The position numbers were made by a program, and so were the translations under genes. The notes under the pieces were generated by a model. The model made no database searches. It saw only the letters and a list, made by a program, of their open reading frames with translations, and was not told the origin of the DNA. A DNA stretch of 64,000 nt from Ulota crispa (lineage: Eukaryota > Streptophyta > Bryopsida > Orthotrichales > Orthotrichaceae), in contig OY987245.1 of assembly GCA_963920765.1 (NCBI GenBank), positions 1,566,727-1,630,726 of the forward strand, read 5' to 3'. This document shows positions 24,119 through 35,267 of this stretch, piece by piece. The first letter of the stretch is position 1, and every line of letters starts with the position of its first letter.

Positions 24119-25326
24119 CTAATTAGTTGTGCTTTCCATGGCTCTAAGTAAACCAATATGATAATCAATTACGCGTGAATGTAATTCGTTATTTAAACGT
24201 TTATTTAACGCTTCTAAAGCTCTTTCTAATGCAAGACGTGAAACTTGTTGTCTAACTTGTTCAATTGCTCTTTGTTCTTCAAAACGAATAGTAGCATTTT
24301 TTGAATCTTCTAATCGTTTTGAATCGTCATCAGCAGCATTTATTAATTCTCTTTTTTCCCTTTCTATTTGAGAAAGACCATTTACGCGAATTTCATCTGC
24401 TTTTACTTGTGCCCGTTCTAAACGAATTCGCGCTTGGTTAAGTTTATCAGTTGCTTCATTATATCGTTCTTCCGCGTCATTAATTGTACTTAAAATAGTT
24501 TGTTTACGATTACTTAATAAATTGTTTAATGAAAGTAGATTATTTATCGAATATTTTTACGAATTATTAATCTCTTCCCAAACCGAACATGAATTTTTCA
24601 ATTCATTCGGCTTTCTTGCTTAATTTTTTAACTAAGCTTGCCCCTGTTAATTTTTAATCTTTTTTCAAAATAATTTGTAAAAATTTTATATATTTTTTTA
24701 ATAGAAAAAAAATTTAAGGGCTCTTCTGACAAAAGTTATTTTATTTTTTTTATTAACTGTCAGCAAGGTCATTTTTTTGAATAACTTAATATTAGACTTT
24801 TTTTAGGTTGTCAATTTAGCATAAAAAACCAAAACTGGTTAGTTTGTAGAGATAATAACAATTTTATTTAATACATAAATGTAAAAATTAATTTGATATG
24901 AGTGTTATATATCAAATGAGTCTCTAAATATGTTTTTATATTTTTTATATATAAAATATTAGGGGAAAGAAAAACCCCAATGACGCTTAGACTTCAAGCA
25001 TTTTAGCTTTAACCATTTTCTTAATATTTCCAAATAAAGTAATAGTAAAAAATAAAAAATTACTAATTTTACGAAATGCTATAGTTGTTCTAAATTTTGT
25101 TTAGAAGTAATTCGTCGGAATTATACACTTTTAAGTGTAACTGGTTTTTCCAATAATTTTATTTAAATAATTAACCCGCACACACTCCCTTTCCAAAGTA
25201 AATTAATAAACCAAGTACTACACTTAAATTAATTAAATTGGTTTCTAAAAGATTTGTATTTAAACCAAAATTACCAGCAATAGGCCAATAACTAAAATAA
25301 ACAACTAAATTAACCATATTTTGCAT
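24119..25326 (-). CDS. atpF: ATP synthase CF0 b subunit, two exons (plastid-derived copy)
   Basis: Exon 1 25326-25184 and exon 2 24530-24119 give 184 residues in frame, the standard length for AtpF, the peripheral-stalk b subunit of the thylakoid ATP synthase. Exon 1 reads [18 protein letters not shown] and contains the membrane helix ending IYFGKGV. Exon 2 reads [13 protein letters not shown] and then a charged helix to MESTTN. The upstream of two in-frame ATGs is chosen because GGGAGAGAG precedes it. The 653-nt intron begins GTGTGCGGG, typical of the atpF group II intron. The 3' boundary set by protein alignment leaves the intron ending TACTTTC rather than the usual AY, so that boundary is approximate. 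Confidence 0.9.
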
Positions 25327-25534
25327 ATTCTCTCTCCCATGAATAGATTATCTAAGTTTTACAGAGTTTTTTACTCAAAATAACTTTAATTTTTAGTTAT
25401 AGACAGAGACTTATTTATCTAATTTTAAGTCTAATTAGTAATATAATTAAAAAATAATTTACTTTATTTACACAAAAACAAAATTATAATTTTTGTTTTT
25501 CTAAAAAATAAATTTAATTTCAATATTAAATTAA

Positions 25535-25602
25535 AAATTAAATTGTTTTTTTAAGAAATAAAACGGTTAACCATTTTATTTCTTAAAAAAACAATTTAAT
25601 TT
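25535..25602 (-). terminator. long stem-loop between atpH and atpF
   Basis: The arm AAATTAAATTGTTTTTTTAA... and its inverse ...TTAAAAAAACAATTTAATTT pair over 29 bp around CGGTTAACCA, about 30 nt after the atpH stop on the minus strand. Confidence 0.8.
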
Positions 25603-25633
25603 GAAAAATATAATGCTTTAAAAACAATTAAAT

Positions 25634-25942
<309 letters not shown>

Positions 25943-26318
25943 TCACTTATATTTTTATGAAAAAAAAATTAAGTTAAGCAGTTAATAACTCAAGATGTCT
26001 CTTAATAAAGTGATAGTATCACTAAAAAATAAATAAATTAAAGTTTTTGTTTTAATCGCTTAAATTGCTTGTTTTTATTTAAGAATTTAAATTTTATTAA
26101 ATTAAATAAAATAACAATTAAAAATATTTTTTCATTTTAAATTTCAAATAAGTTTTGTTAATTATTAAAAATTGTTTACTACTATACTCAATAAATTTTT
26201 ATAGGATAATAATAATATACAGTTTAAATCTAAAATTAATTAAATTATTTCTTTTAAAAATAGTTATGTTTAAAAATCTTTACAATATTTTTACATATAT
26301 ACTTATTATTTTTTTAAT

Positions 26319-26993
26319 TTAATGATGATCTTCTAATGATTCCCCTATATAAGCTGCAGCTAAGGTTGCAAATATTAAAGCTTGAATAGCACTTGTGAAT
26401 AATCCTAAAAACATCATAGGTATCGGAATAACCAAAGGTACTAAAGAAATAAGAACAGCAACTACTAATTCATCAGCTAATATATTTCCAAAAAGTCGAA
26501 AACTTAACGATAAGGGTTTTGTAAAATCTTCTAAAATATTTATTGGTAAAAGTACTGGAGTTGGCTGAATATATTTACCAAAATAATTTAAACCTTTTTT
26601 ATGAAGACCTGCGTAAAAATAAGCTACTGAGGTTAATAAAGCTAATGCAACAGTTGTATTAATATCATTTGTAGGTGCAGCTAGTTCTCCATGAGGTAAT
26701 TCAAAAACTCTCCAAGGAAGAAGAGCGCCGGACCAATTCGAAACAAAAATAAATAAAAACATAGTTCCTATGAAAGGTACCCAAGGTCGATATTCTTCTT
26801 CTCCTATTTGAGTTCTGGTTAAATCTCGAATAAATTCTAAAACATATTCAACAAAATTTTGACCACTTGTTGGAATAGTTTGTAAATCGCGTGTTGCTAA
26901 AATAGCTAAACTTAATAAAATACCAATAACAATCCAGGAAGTTATAAGTACTTGTGCATGAACTTGAAAACTGCCTATTTGCCAATAGAAGTG
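26319..26993 (-). pseudogene. atpI: ATP synthase CF0 a subunit, 5'-truncated by the NUPT border
   Basis: 224 codons from [14 protein letters not shown] to [13 protein letters not shown] match AtpI (usual length about 248). The key channel arginine lies in [15 protein letters not shown] and the polar motif in [16 protein letters not shown]. About 24 N-terminal residues are missing. Upstream in-frame codons (MNLYWALRV) come from the adjoining nuclear element and are chance. Confidence 0.9.
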
Positions 26994-26995
26994 TA

Positions 26996-27234
26996 CCCTG
27001 AGCGCCCAATACAAGTTCATTCAAATTCAAATCTTTTGGAACTCATTCCAATCAAACTATCACCTAGAAGAGATTCACAAAAATCAACCATACCAATTGG
27101 TAATGAACATAGGTTAGGAGCTCCAAGGAAAAGAACACGTCCTTTTACCGTACCATTGAAAAGATTTTAACAGTCAAACAAGGATCTTTTTCAAAACCAA
27201 GAGATCATATTTTGGCCCCTTGGGCGCTCAAGGG
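26996..27234. mobile_element. short TTAA-type MITE, family G/H copy 1 (239 bp)
   Basis: The termini CCCTGAGCGCCCAA and TTGGGCGCTCAAGGG are inverted. The interior is homologous to the copy at 29254-29494 (shared CCAATCAAAC, ATTGATGAAAAG/ATTGAAAAG-type blocks). The right flank is TTAC. The left flank is plastid DNA ending within 2 bp of the terminus. Confidence 0.65.
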
Positions 27235-27238
27235 TTAC

Positions 27239-27461
27239 CCTGAACGTCACGATAGCCCTTTGTGGTTGTATGTATGGTTGTATGTATAGACCGTATTTGA
27301 GCTGCTCTGAGGGCTTTTCAAAAAAAATTATGCACCCACCATCGTACAACCCTTCAATATGTATGGTTGTAACACTTAATTTCCAATGGATTCAAACTTC
27401 TGAATATTGGTTGCGACCGTATTTGGTACAGAAGCTCTAGAGCCCAAGGGCCGTTCAGGGG
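27239..27461. mobile_element. short TTAA-type MITE, family I copy 1 (223 bp)
   Basis: It starts CCTGAACG right after the TTAC that ends the preceding element and ends CCGTTCAGGGG. It is homologous in reverse orientation to 42985-43208 (shared GAGCTGCTCTGAGGGCTTTT and ATGTATGGTTGTAACACTTA blocks). Non-coding. Confidence 0.65.
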
Positions 27462-27472
27462 TAAACCCTTAA

Positions 27473-27831
27473 CCCTTAAATGCCGAGGCAGATATTTATT
27501 GTCTGCTGGCATTGTAAAAACACTGTGTTGCATAGAAAAAAAGCAATTTTCATCTAATTTTTTTAGAAGTGACTATATACACATGGGCCACCATGGATGG
27601 TAAAAAACAACCTCATAAAATACATTCATATTTTTATATGATCAAAATTGTGAGAAGATTTAAAAACACGGTGTTAGGTCCTATGTTGCCCTTCCTGCCA
27701 TTTTCATGAGGGCACCATGCACGGTTGACTTTTGCAGCTTCAAAGAACAATCTGATAGGGTGGGCACTTTCTCTCAACAGTGAGAGAATTGTAGCCAGGC
27801 TGGTCACAGTGACCAGCCCGACATTCAAGGG
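27473..27831. mobile_element. TTAA-type element J (359 bp)
   Basis: Left flank TTAA (27469-27472), terminus CCCTTAAATGCC. Right terminus GACATTCAAGGG followed by TTCA. No coding capacity and no second copy seen in the window. Confidence 0.5.
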
Positions 27832-27835
27832 TTCA

Positions 27836-28061
27836 CCCCTAAAGGACATAGCGTGCCGCTGCAACCAGTAGAGTACAAAGTATTTTTCTTGTAATTGGAC
27901 TAGATTCACACCTTTACTACATTTGAGATCAACAAAGAAGTTGGAGAATAGATCAAAGTTGTTCTAGAGTGCTACTGGAGATTCCAAATTAAAACTTATT
28001 TTTGGTAACAAATGCCAATTATATGGCAACGTATATACTATGCCCTATTGTCCTTTAAGGG
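27836..28061. mobile_element. TTAA-type element K (226 bp), inverted partner of the next element
   Basis: The termini CCCCTAAAGGACA and TGTCCTTTAAGGG are inverted. Flanks are TTCA and TTAA. The interior matches the reverse complement of 28066-28284. Confidence 0.65.
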
Positions 28062-28065
28062 TTAA

Positions 28066-28284
28066 ATGACCATATAGCATAGTATGTACGCTGACGTATA
28101 ATTTTCATTTGGTACCAACAAGAATTTTTAATTTGGGGTCTCAAGTAGCTCACTAGAACCGCTTTGATCTACTCTCTAACTTCTTTGTTGGTCACAAATG
28201 TAGTAGAGATGTGGATCCATTCTAAATACAAGAAAAATACCCCATATTGTACTAGTCACAAAAGGCCTTTCGATCATTTAAGGG
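28066..28284. mobile_element. TTAA-type element L (219 bp), inverted copy of K
   Basis: It follows the TTAA of K directly and ends GATCATTTAAGGG before TTAA (28285-28288). In reverse complement it shares with K the blocks GTATTTTTCTTGTA, ACTACATTTG and CAACAAAGAAGTT. The left terminus has lost its CCC. Confidence 0.6.
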
Positions 28285-28288
28285 TTAA

Positions 28289-29249
28289 CCCCTAAGCTCC
28301 CATGCTGAAATTGAGAAAATGAGGCCAAGGGGACCATGCTAGAAAACATTGTATGCCCAAAGCTAGGAACTTAGATCTAGGACAATTCATCGCTAAAAAT
28401 AGCAAAAAAGGTGCTCAATGCACCCAACCAGAAATTTGCAAAACTATTGACCGCACCATTTTGGAGATTATAATAGTCAAAGTATAGTTGACTATGTGGC
28501 ATGCAACCGGCCAAATTTGGGGAAGTTTGTGGCTATGGATGCAAAAATTCATGTCTTAGAGGAGGCTTCTTTTGATGAAATTTAGGCAAGAGGTGCAATT
28601 TACAAGTATATTGCTTGCTGCCAAATTTGGTGATGTCCCTAGAAGAAAACCTCGTCCTAAACAACTAGTTCACAACGACTGCAAATGTCCTAAACAACTA
28701 AACCATGAATAAATTACACTCAAATTGAGTCATTTAGTACATTTTTAGTCGTTGTGAACGAGTTGTTTAATGCAAGATTTCTTCTAGTGTGATTTGACAT
28801 CTGCAAGGTGCTTTTTTAGAGGCCCAAAGTTGCAAGGCTCAAACGGCATAGTGGACAATAGATGGGGTATGGGTATGGCTTTTGACCTCCACAAGGGCAC
28901 GGCTCCCGGTGGTACAACTACAAAACCCTTCTCTAATCTAAGCCATACGTGCCATAACACCCCTAACGGTATGGAACTAGGCCATAGCCGGTGGTCTCTA
29001 TCCTTGCACCTAAACCCTAAACCGCATAAAATGAAATTCTAGCATATTATTGTCATACTTGACTTGCTCAACATATCCATGTTTGTACAAGTGGTGAAAC
29101 CCCCAATTGCCCATTATGTGGCATGAGAGTAGTACCATACCCTAAACCCAAGCATAATTCTAGGACAATACACCCATGATTTGGACTCCATTTCCTGCAA
29201 AGTCTGATCTTGGGGGAGGCCAAAATCTAGCCTGTGGGGTGCTCAAGGG
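28289..29249. mobile_element. TTAA-type element M (961 bp)
   Basis: Termini CCCCTAAGCTCCC and GGGGTGCTCAAGGG, flanked by TTAA on both sides. It contains a CACTA-type MITE at 28637-28789. No transposase-like frame. Confidence 0.55.
28637..28789. mobile_element. CACTA-type foldback MITE (153 bp)
   Basis: The ends CCCTAGAAGAAAACC and ATTTCTTCTAGTG are inverted. The right end gives CACTAG in reverse complement, with one mismatch at the left. Inner arms CTAAACAACTAGTTCACAACG / CGTTGTGAACGAGTTGTTTA extend the inverted repeat to nearly 50 bp. Flanks TGT/TGA agree at two of three bases. Confidence 0.6.
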
Positions 29250-29253
29250 TTAA

Positions 29254-29494
29254 CCCCTGAGCACCCAGCCCATGTCCTCTAAAGTGTCGACCCAATCAAA
29301 CTTAATCCAACCAAATTTTCATCACAAGCAAGTTTCACAAGATCTAACCGTATCGATTGGTAGGGGAGACAAGCCCCAGAGTACAAGGAAAAGGACAAAT
29401 GATTTGACAATATTGATGAAAAGATTATAACAATCAAACTTGCAAACTTTTGAATCGTGAGAGGCAATATTTGGGGTGCTTGGCTGCTCAAGGG
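29254..29494. mobile_element. short TTAA-type MITE, family G/H copy 2 (241 bp)
   Basis: Flanked by TTAA at 29250-29253 and 29495-29498. Termini CCCCTGAGCACCC and GCTGCTCAAGGG. Homologous to 26996-27234. Confidence 0.7.
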
Positions 29495-29498
29495 TTAA

Positions 29499-30366
29499 CC
29501 CTCAAGCACCAAAGCCCAATTTTTCTTAGAAAACACTTAAAATTGCCATTTTCAAACACTTGATTCCAGTAACAACTTTTTCTTTTCTTTTCTTCACAAA
29601 TCTAAGTGTAGGATCTTGAATTGGACTTATGCAAGGAGCCATGGTGAATGTTTCATGAGGTTTGATTATACGGATTAAGAGATATGATCAATTTGAAGTT
29701 AGTAAAAAAGCATTTTTTTTCACCTTTGCCCAAAATTTTCAGGGCCCTTTGACCACGTGTTGTGCACATTCTTTGTGCGATGGATGCTAGAAAGATTTGT
29801 CCAACATGTTCTAAATCATGTTAGACATATCTCTACAAGTTATCATGGCCAATAAAGACTAGGACCATGACCGACATGGGCCTACATTGTAAACGTGTGC
29901 TTGGAATTCACACTCCATTAAGGTTGTTTGCAAACCAAATTTTTGAGGGCAAATATTGAAATATAGAAATCCAAACGACACATTGAAAGATATTATTTTT
30001 TTGACAACCACAAAAAGATAAAAAATTAAACCAAATCTCTACTAGCTATTGCATTTTAAAAGTTACTATATATATATTTCATGCAATTATAAATTTAACT
30101 AGTACATTATTCCTTTGGATATACTCCAATGAATGGTGTTGCCTTCATTGGTTGCCCTTGAAAGAAGTCAACCAAAAATTACAGGCCTAGCTTGCCCAAC
30201 TTGTCCATTGAATAAAAAGATACCCATAAAACACCAATAACTTTTGAATTGTGAATCCAAAATTCTATTTTAGAAATAAAAAATTTAAAAATTGATCAAA
30301 AATCCTCATAGAACAAGCCTATCCAAAACCCATTTTGTCCTTTGTACAGATAATGGGCTTTTAGGG
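29499..30366. mobile_element. TTAA-type element N (868 bp)
   Basis: It begins CCCTCAAGCACC directly after the previous TTAA and ends TGGGCTTTTAGGG before TTAA (30367-30370). Terminal symmetry is weaker (CCCTxAA, GCCCA shared). AT-rich, non-coding. Confidence 0.5.
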
Positions 30367-30370
30367 TTAA

Positions 30371-31640
30371 CTTAACAAATCTCCTACTAAGTTTAGCAAA
30401 ATTCACCTTGTTTTTTTGTAAGGAATTTATTAATAATGACACTAAACCACAAAATAAACACATATAGGCACACTCATCATACTGTTGATGTCCTCTTGCT
30501 TGGCAAGCTCAATTGTCAAAGAAATTTTGACTTTGAAACCTTAGAGAAATATGAAAGGTTGATTGTGCAATAAAAAACGTGACAAAAAGGGTCAAAAGGC
30601 CTACAAACAACTAGTTTTAATTTTGAATTTTTGGCTCATTTAAATGTGTTTTTAACCATCTTGTAATTTTGAAAATCCCCTTTCATGTTAATGAAGGTAA
30701 CGAAAGACATCGTCTTGTTAATCTTCATTAATTAATCAATCTTTGAAGTATCATGCATGGATCCTATTGATGTCATCTTGGTCAGACACTCTCCTAACAA
30801 TTAATTATTTTTCTTTATTTAAAAATAATAATCATATGTATAGTTTCTAAAGAGAAGTCACTATGTGTGGGATATATCTCAAGAACATGATATCATCAAG
30901 TGTGACAAGAGACACTCTTGCACCTCTGGTTAAATAATTTGGTGTAGAAGAAAAAAACATCCAACTTTGAGTGAAGCTTAATGAGATTTCCCTATGCCAT
31001 TCTTCAGGTTTTTTTTGCTATTTTCATATGTTCCATTTTAAATGGATAGTACACCTATGGCTTTAAGAAAATAATAATAATAATAATACAGTCCATTTAA
31101 TACATGTTTAATTGAGTTGAGTAATCTAACTCATCTTTAATTAATTGATCATTCCCACTTATGTAGTAATTACTAAGCTTTTGGAGTCTTTTATGCACCA
31201 TTCCACCAAATCGCAAAACACATACCCCACTACAAATTTGCATGTTTTAAGAAAACACACAAAAAATGTTGATTATTTCTTGATGTATAATGTATAAGTG
31301 TCCTAGAATAGTTGAAATATTTTTGTATGTTACCTCAAGTGAAATGTTGTTTGAAAGGTGAATTTTCCAGATTTATATACACTTACATACATGCATGTGT
31401 GAATATATAATTAGCAAAATGAGCTAAACCAACTTCCCTGAAAATCGTGTTGGTAAATGATGTTCATATATTGACTTAAAAAACAAGATGCCAATAGTTT
31501 TTTAATCTTTATTTGAAGAAGCATATTGAGAATAATCACCCACTATTTGCTTTGGTAAAAAAATTTAAATAATAAAATCAAAGCATTTGGATCTTCACTT
31601 TATTTTACCATCTAAGTGATAAAGAATTAAATTTAACTTC
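30371..31640. other. AT-rich intergenic DNA, no gene seen
   Basis: Short frames only. An AAT microsatellite lies at about 31069-31088. No terminal repeats could be paired. Confidence 0.5.
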
Positions 31641-31644
31641 TTAG

Positions 31645-32803
31645 CCCCTAAAGGATCAACTGTTCCCTCGGGGATAGTTGGTACCTCGAGCATGTACCTA
31701 TAGCTAAATTAGTTTGTGTGATTTTTTGAAGCTTTTATTGAAAACAGGGAATTCAAAAACTTACATGACCATCTATTATTTTCTCATTCCGACATTTGAC
31801 GAAGAAATTATGCAAGTATTTTTGAAAAATGGGGGAGATGGGGCAGCATGGGCAGCTGCTCTCCTTTGTATGGGAGAGTTGACTTCACAATTGGGCACCA
31901 TGAAAGGGCAGAAGATGTAACAAGTCGGGCAAGAGTGAAAAAGGGGGCCACTGAGAACCCGGTCTGACATCTCGATGCATGGTAAGGGGGAGGCGTGTGC
32001 CAAGAAGTTGCTCGATGACAGCTGGTAACAAGAGGGGGGTACAATGTCAGAATTTGTAGGTAAATGGAGGGAAAAGGAGAAATCGTGGGGCTTGGGGGAG
32101 GATTGTGGGTCCTAGGTGGAATATTGTGGGGCCAAGAAGGGGAAGGGGGACCAGCTCGTGAAAATGTAGGCTACCATTTAGCTAGAGTACAGGGGGTGGA
32201 GTGGAGTGACCCTCTATTCCGCCTGCCCCATGTAGAATTCTATATTTTAATTCTTTTTGATAGGTTGTGTATGTTTTTATTTTTATTTTTTTTTGCACGT
32301 GATAATATACTTATAATCTTTGGATTTTACCATTTAGATTAGTGTGATATGAATTTTTGAATTCAACACAAAGCCCCCAATTTAGCCTAGTGTATTTGTA
32401 AATTTCATTACCTCCCAATATTGCAGGATTTTTTGAAGTATGTTATACACCTCCAATTGATTTGAAAATTCTCTCACATGTATCTAACTTGGTCTTACAT
32501 GGGAAAAATAAATCTCACATTTTCATGGAGTAATTTTTTTGTTGTAGGAGCGGTCAAAGGCTTTTGAAAATTTTGGGCAACAGTGGAAAAAAACTTTTTG
32601 TCTTCACTTCACATCTGAATATCTCACTCCTCTCAATGCAAAATGACCTATATTTTTTTCCCACAAGAAAATCTAGTAGTTTAGGACAAGATCTTATGGT
32701 TGGATTCTCAAAAAAAAAGAAATTTCTTACCTTTCTACTCATTCCTCCAAAAGTGACAATTTTCAATGATTTTCACAAAAAAAAAGACTTGGTCCTTTAG
32801 GGG
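31645..32803. mobile_element. TTAA-flanked element, family ABCD, 1.16 kb member
   Basis: Left flank TTAG, terminus CCCCTAAAGGATCAA. Right terminus TTGGTCCTTTAGGGG, flank TTAA. Homologous to 34153-35072, 37799-40120 and 48780-49765 (shared GTACCTATAGCTAAA, TTTTATTGAA, TGCAAGTATTTTTG near the left; CTCACTCCTCTC-type block near the right). Middle shares GGGCAGC... and GGGAGAGTTGACT with the 2.3 kb member only. Confidence 0.75.
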
Positions 32804-32807
32804 TTAA

Positions 32808-33487
32808 ACAAGAGAAACCAATATTTTTACTTCATTGTCCAATGTGATGCTTATCTTTATGTATCTAACAAAGCCAAAGTTATTTTAAAACATTAATATC
32901 GGGTTTGACAATAGCTATTTGATGTTCGTAAATTGAGTGTGTTCAAAAGAAATTGTTACAAAGCAATGAACATTGAATCAAACATGTAAGTGTGACAAGC
33001 TCAAATTCAATGAATTGAAGTGTTGATTTATTTTTAGATATATATCCATTTATAGTTTATATTATACACAATGTTAGCAAAGGAAATCTAGTTTAGAGGT
33101 GTACCAAAATGCTGTCTTTAGACCCTCATTAACAACAACATTAAGACCACGTGCAAATGTAATCTAACTTTGGTTAATGAAACGTTTTGAAAATTGACAA
33201 CAAAAGCAACTTGTACTATTTTGGCATCATGTGTAGCAAATTCAACCCATTTTCAAGCACAGCTTTCAAGAATTGGCTGATGTTGGTATAGTTTATAATA
33301 AAAGTGAATATAACAAATTGTTGTTATGACTTAATTTTTGTTGTTTAAAAAAGAATGTAGTATTAAAGAAGATTTTTTTTTGCTAATTTCTTACCTTTGT
33401 AGTATATTTGGTTGAAAGGAATTTTGAGTTTATTGTAAGTATGTTCATTTTTACACTTACACATAAGTTGTTTATAAGATATATCCT
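32808..33487. other. AT-rich intergenic DNA, no gene seen
   Basis: No open frame of note and no recognisable repeat. Confidence 0.5.
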
Positions 33488-33814
33488 CACTACTAGGAAA
33501 CCATGGTCAAATCTACAAATAGTTGACAAAGATTGTGACCTAATCTATAGTAGATTAGGTCACAATTTTTGTCAGGCGGACCACTCGAGACCCAACATCT
33601 TTCGAAAAAACAGATATTCTATTGGTAGCGTTGCCCCTGTGGTGGAACTTTTTTCAAGAGCCAAAATGGGCATTTCCATTCAACTGGACATTGTTGATAT
33701 ATCCAAGTCAATGATGCTATCACAGGGTGAGATGAGACGTAAGGCTATACACAATAACATGTGGGTAATGCTGAAACGCTTTTTGTAGATGCAACCATGG
33801 TTTTCTTGTAGTGG
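33488..33814. mobile_element. CACTA-type MITE (327 bp) with internal hairpin
   Basis: The ends CACTACTAGGAAACCATGGT and ACCATGGTTTTCTTGTAGTG are inverted with two or three mismatches. This is the CACTA (EnSpm) terminal signature. Flanking triplets CCT and GCC do not match. A 24-bp hairpin lies at 33524-33574. The short open frame across it has no known domain. Confidence 0.7.
33524..33574. repeat. 24-bp-arm hairpin inside the CACTA MITE
   Basis: TGACAAAGATTGTGACCTAA... pairs with its inverse at 23 of 24 positions around a TAG loop. The foldback is close to perfect and short enough to resemble a miRNA precursor. Confidence 0.85.
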
Positions 33815-34148
33815 CCTCCCCCTTGACCCACTGATGCAAAATAGGCTCACATGGACTTTTATATAAATAGTAACATTTATTATGTAATTGCTTTGTGTAG
33901 AACTATTGAAGTAAAGTTGTAAGATAAATCAAATTTCATGTTGATTTGTAGATTGTTCCTATCTTTTCAAAATAAGCACAAAAGTATGTAACTTCTTAAG
34001 ATGTTTTTGCTTTTCCAATTCTCCAATCCATGTTTGAATTTCCACTATCCAAGATATTCAATTATTGTGCCTTGTACTAATAACACTAAATCAACCTAAT
34101 TCAAGAAACAAGTGAATTTGCTAGGAGCACTACTAAGGAAGTTCAAGG
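33815..34148. other. AT-rich intergenic DNA, no gene seen
   Basis: Spacer between the CACTA MITE and the next TTAA-type element. Nothing else seen. Confidence 0.5.
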
Positions 34149-34152
34149 TTAT

Positions 34153-35072
34153 CCCCTAAAGGACCATTGTGCCTTCGAGGAACAAATGAGATTTCCGGCA
34201 TGTACATATGGCTAAACTACTTTGTGTAATTTTCTGGAACTTCTATGGAAGATGGGGAACTTAAAAATCTACATGGGCATCTAATTTTTCCTCATTTTGA
34301 CATTTGACAAAGAAGTTATGCAAGGATTTCTGCTGCCCATGGGAAGGAGGGCAATCCGGGCAGCCCAAAATTCTTTAAAATCACATTTTTTAAAAATAAA
34401 AATCTGAAATTGGTTCTTTAGATTTTTAATACTTGGGAAGCTATAAATCATTTAGTTTCAATCAATGAGATGAAAGTTATAAGATGTATTAGTTTGTGGG
34501 CAGTTACAGATCCTCTACTCTAAAATAAACTTTGAAGTCCTTTATTTTACTCAATTTTCAATATTTTGGAAAAAAAGTTAGACCAAAGGAAGTAGATTGT
34601 TTATCACATCATTATAACCATTGGGATTTGCATTTTTCATCTCATTAATTAAATTCTCAACAATTTAGTGAATTGACTCATTCTCTACTTGTTTTTACTT
34701 ACTATTTTTTCCCATGTGTTGTATAGTTCCAATTGATTTGAAAAATTCTCCCACACACACCTAATTTGATCTCCTACATAGGAAAAATAAAGTGCAACTT
34801 TGGTAAAGCAGTCTTTTGTTATAAAAGTGGTCAAAGGCTTATAAAATATTTGGGTAGCACGGAAAAAAACCATTTTTTTCAATTTAGATGTAAATTTTTC
34901 CCTCCTCTCCATTTAGAATGACTTGAATTTTTTTCCCACAAGTACCTCTTCTAGTCTAAGGCAAGATCCTACAATTGGATTTCCCAACAAAAAAACCTAC
35001 CTTCTTATTCATCCCTTAGAAGTGGCAATTTTTAATGATTTTGACAGAAAAAAGGGCTTGGTCCTTTAGGGG
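34153..35072. mobile_element. TTAA-family element ABCD, 0.92 kb member (flanks TTAT)
   Basis: The flanks are identical, TTAT on both sides (34149-34152, 35073-35076). Termini CCCCTAAAGGACCA and TGGTCCTTTAGGGG-type ends are inverted (GGTCCTTTAGGGG). Same left and right ends as the 31.6, 37.8 and 48.8 kb elements. Non-coding. Confidence 0.75.
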
Positions 35073-35267
35073 TTATTAGATAAAAAATTTAGACATAGGT
35101 TACAATATTAAAGTTCCTCCTCAAATACTATGAATAATCAAAAGCTCAAAGAGATTTTGTGAGCAAGCACTTCAATTAGAAAGCATTTGAAGAATGTCAC
35201 ATTATGTAGGCTCAACCAAGTAGTTGTAGCAAAAACAACAAAATGTTGTGACCAGAAACCCACTTAA

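Noticed and set aside
26848..27030. N-terminal extension joined to atpI (MNLYWALRV...)
   Set aside because: These residues come from the nuclear MITE beside the NUPT border; the frame match is accidental.
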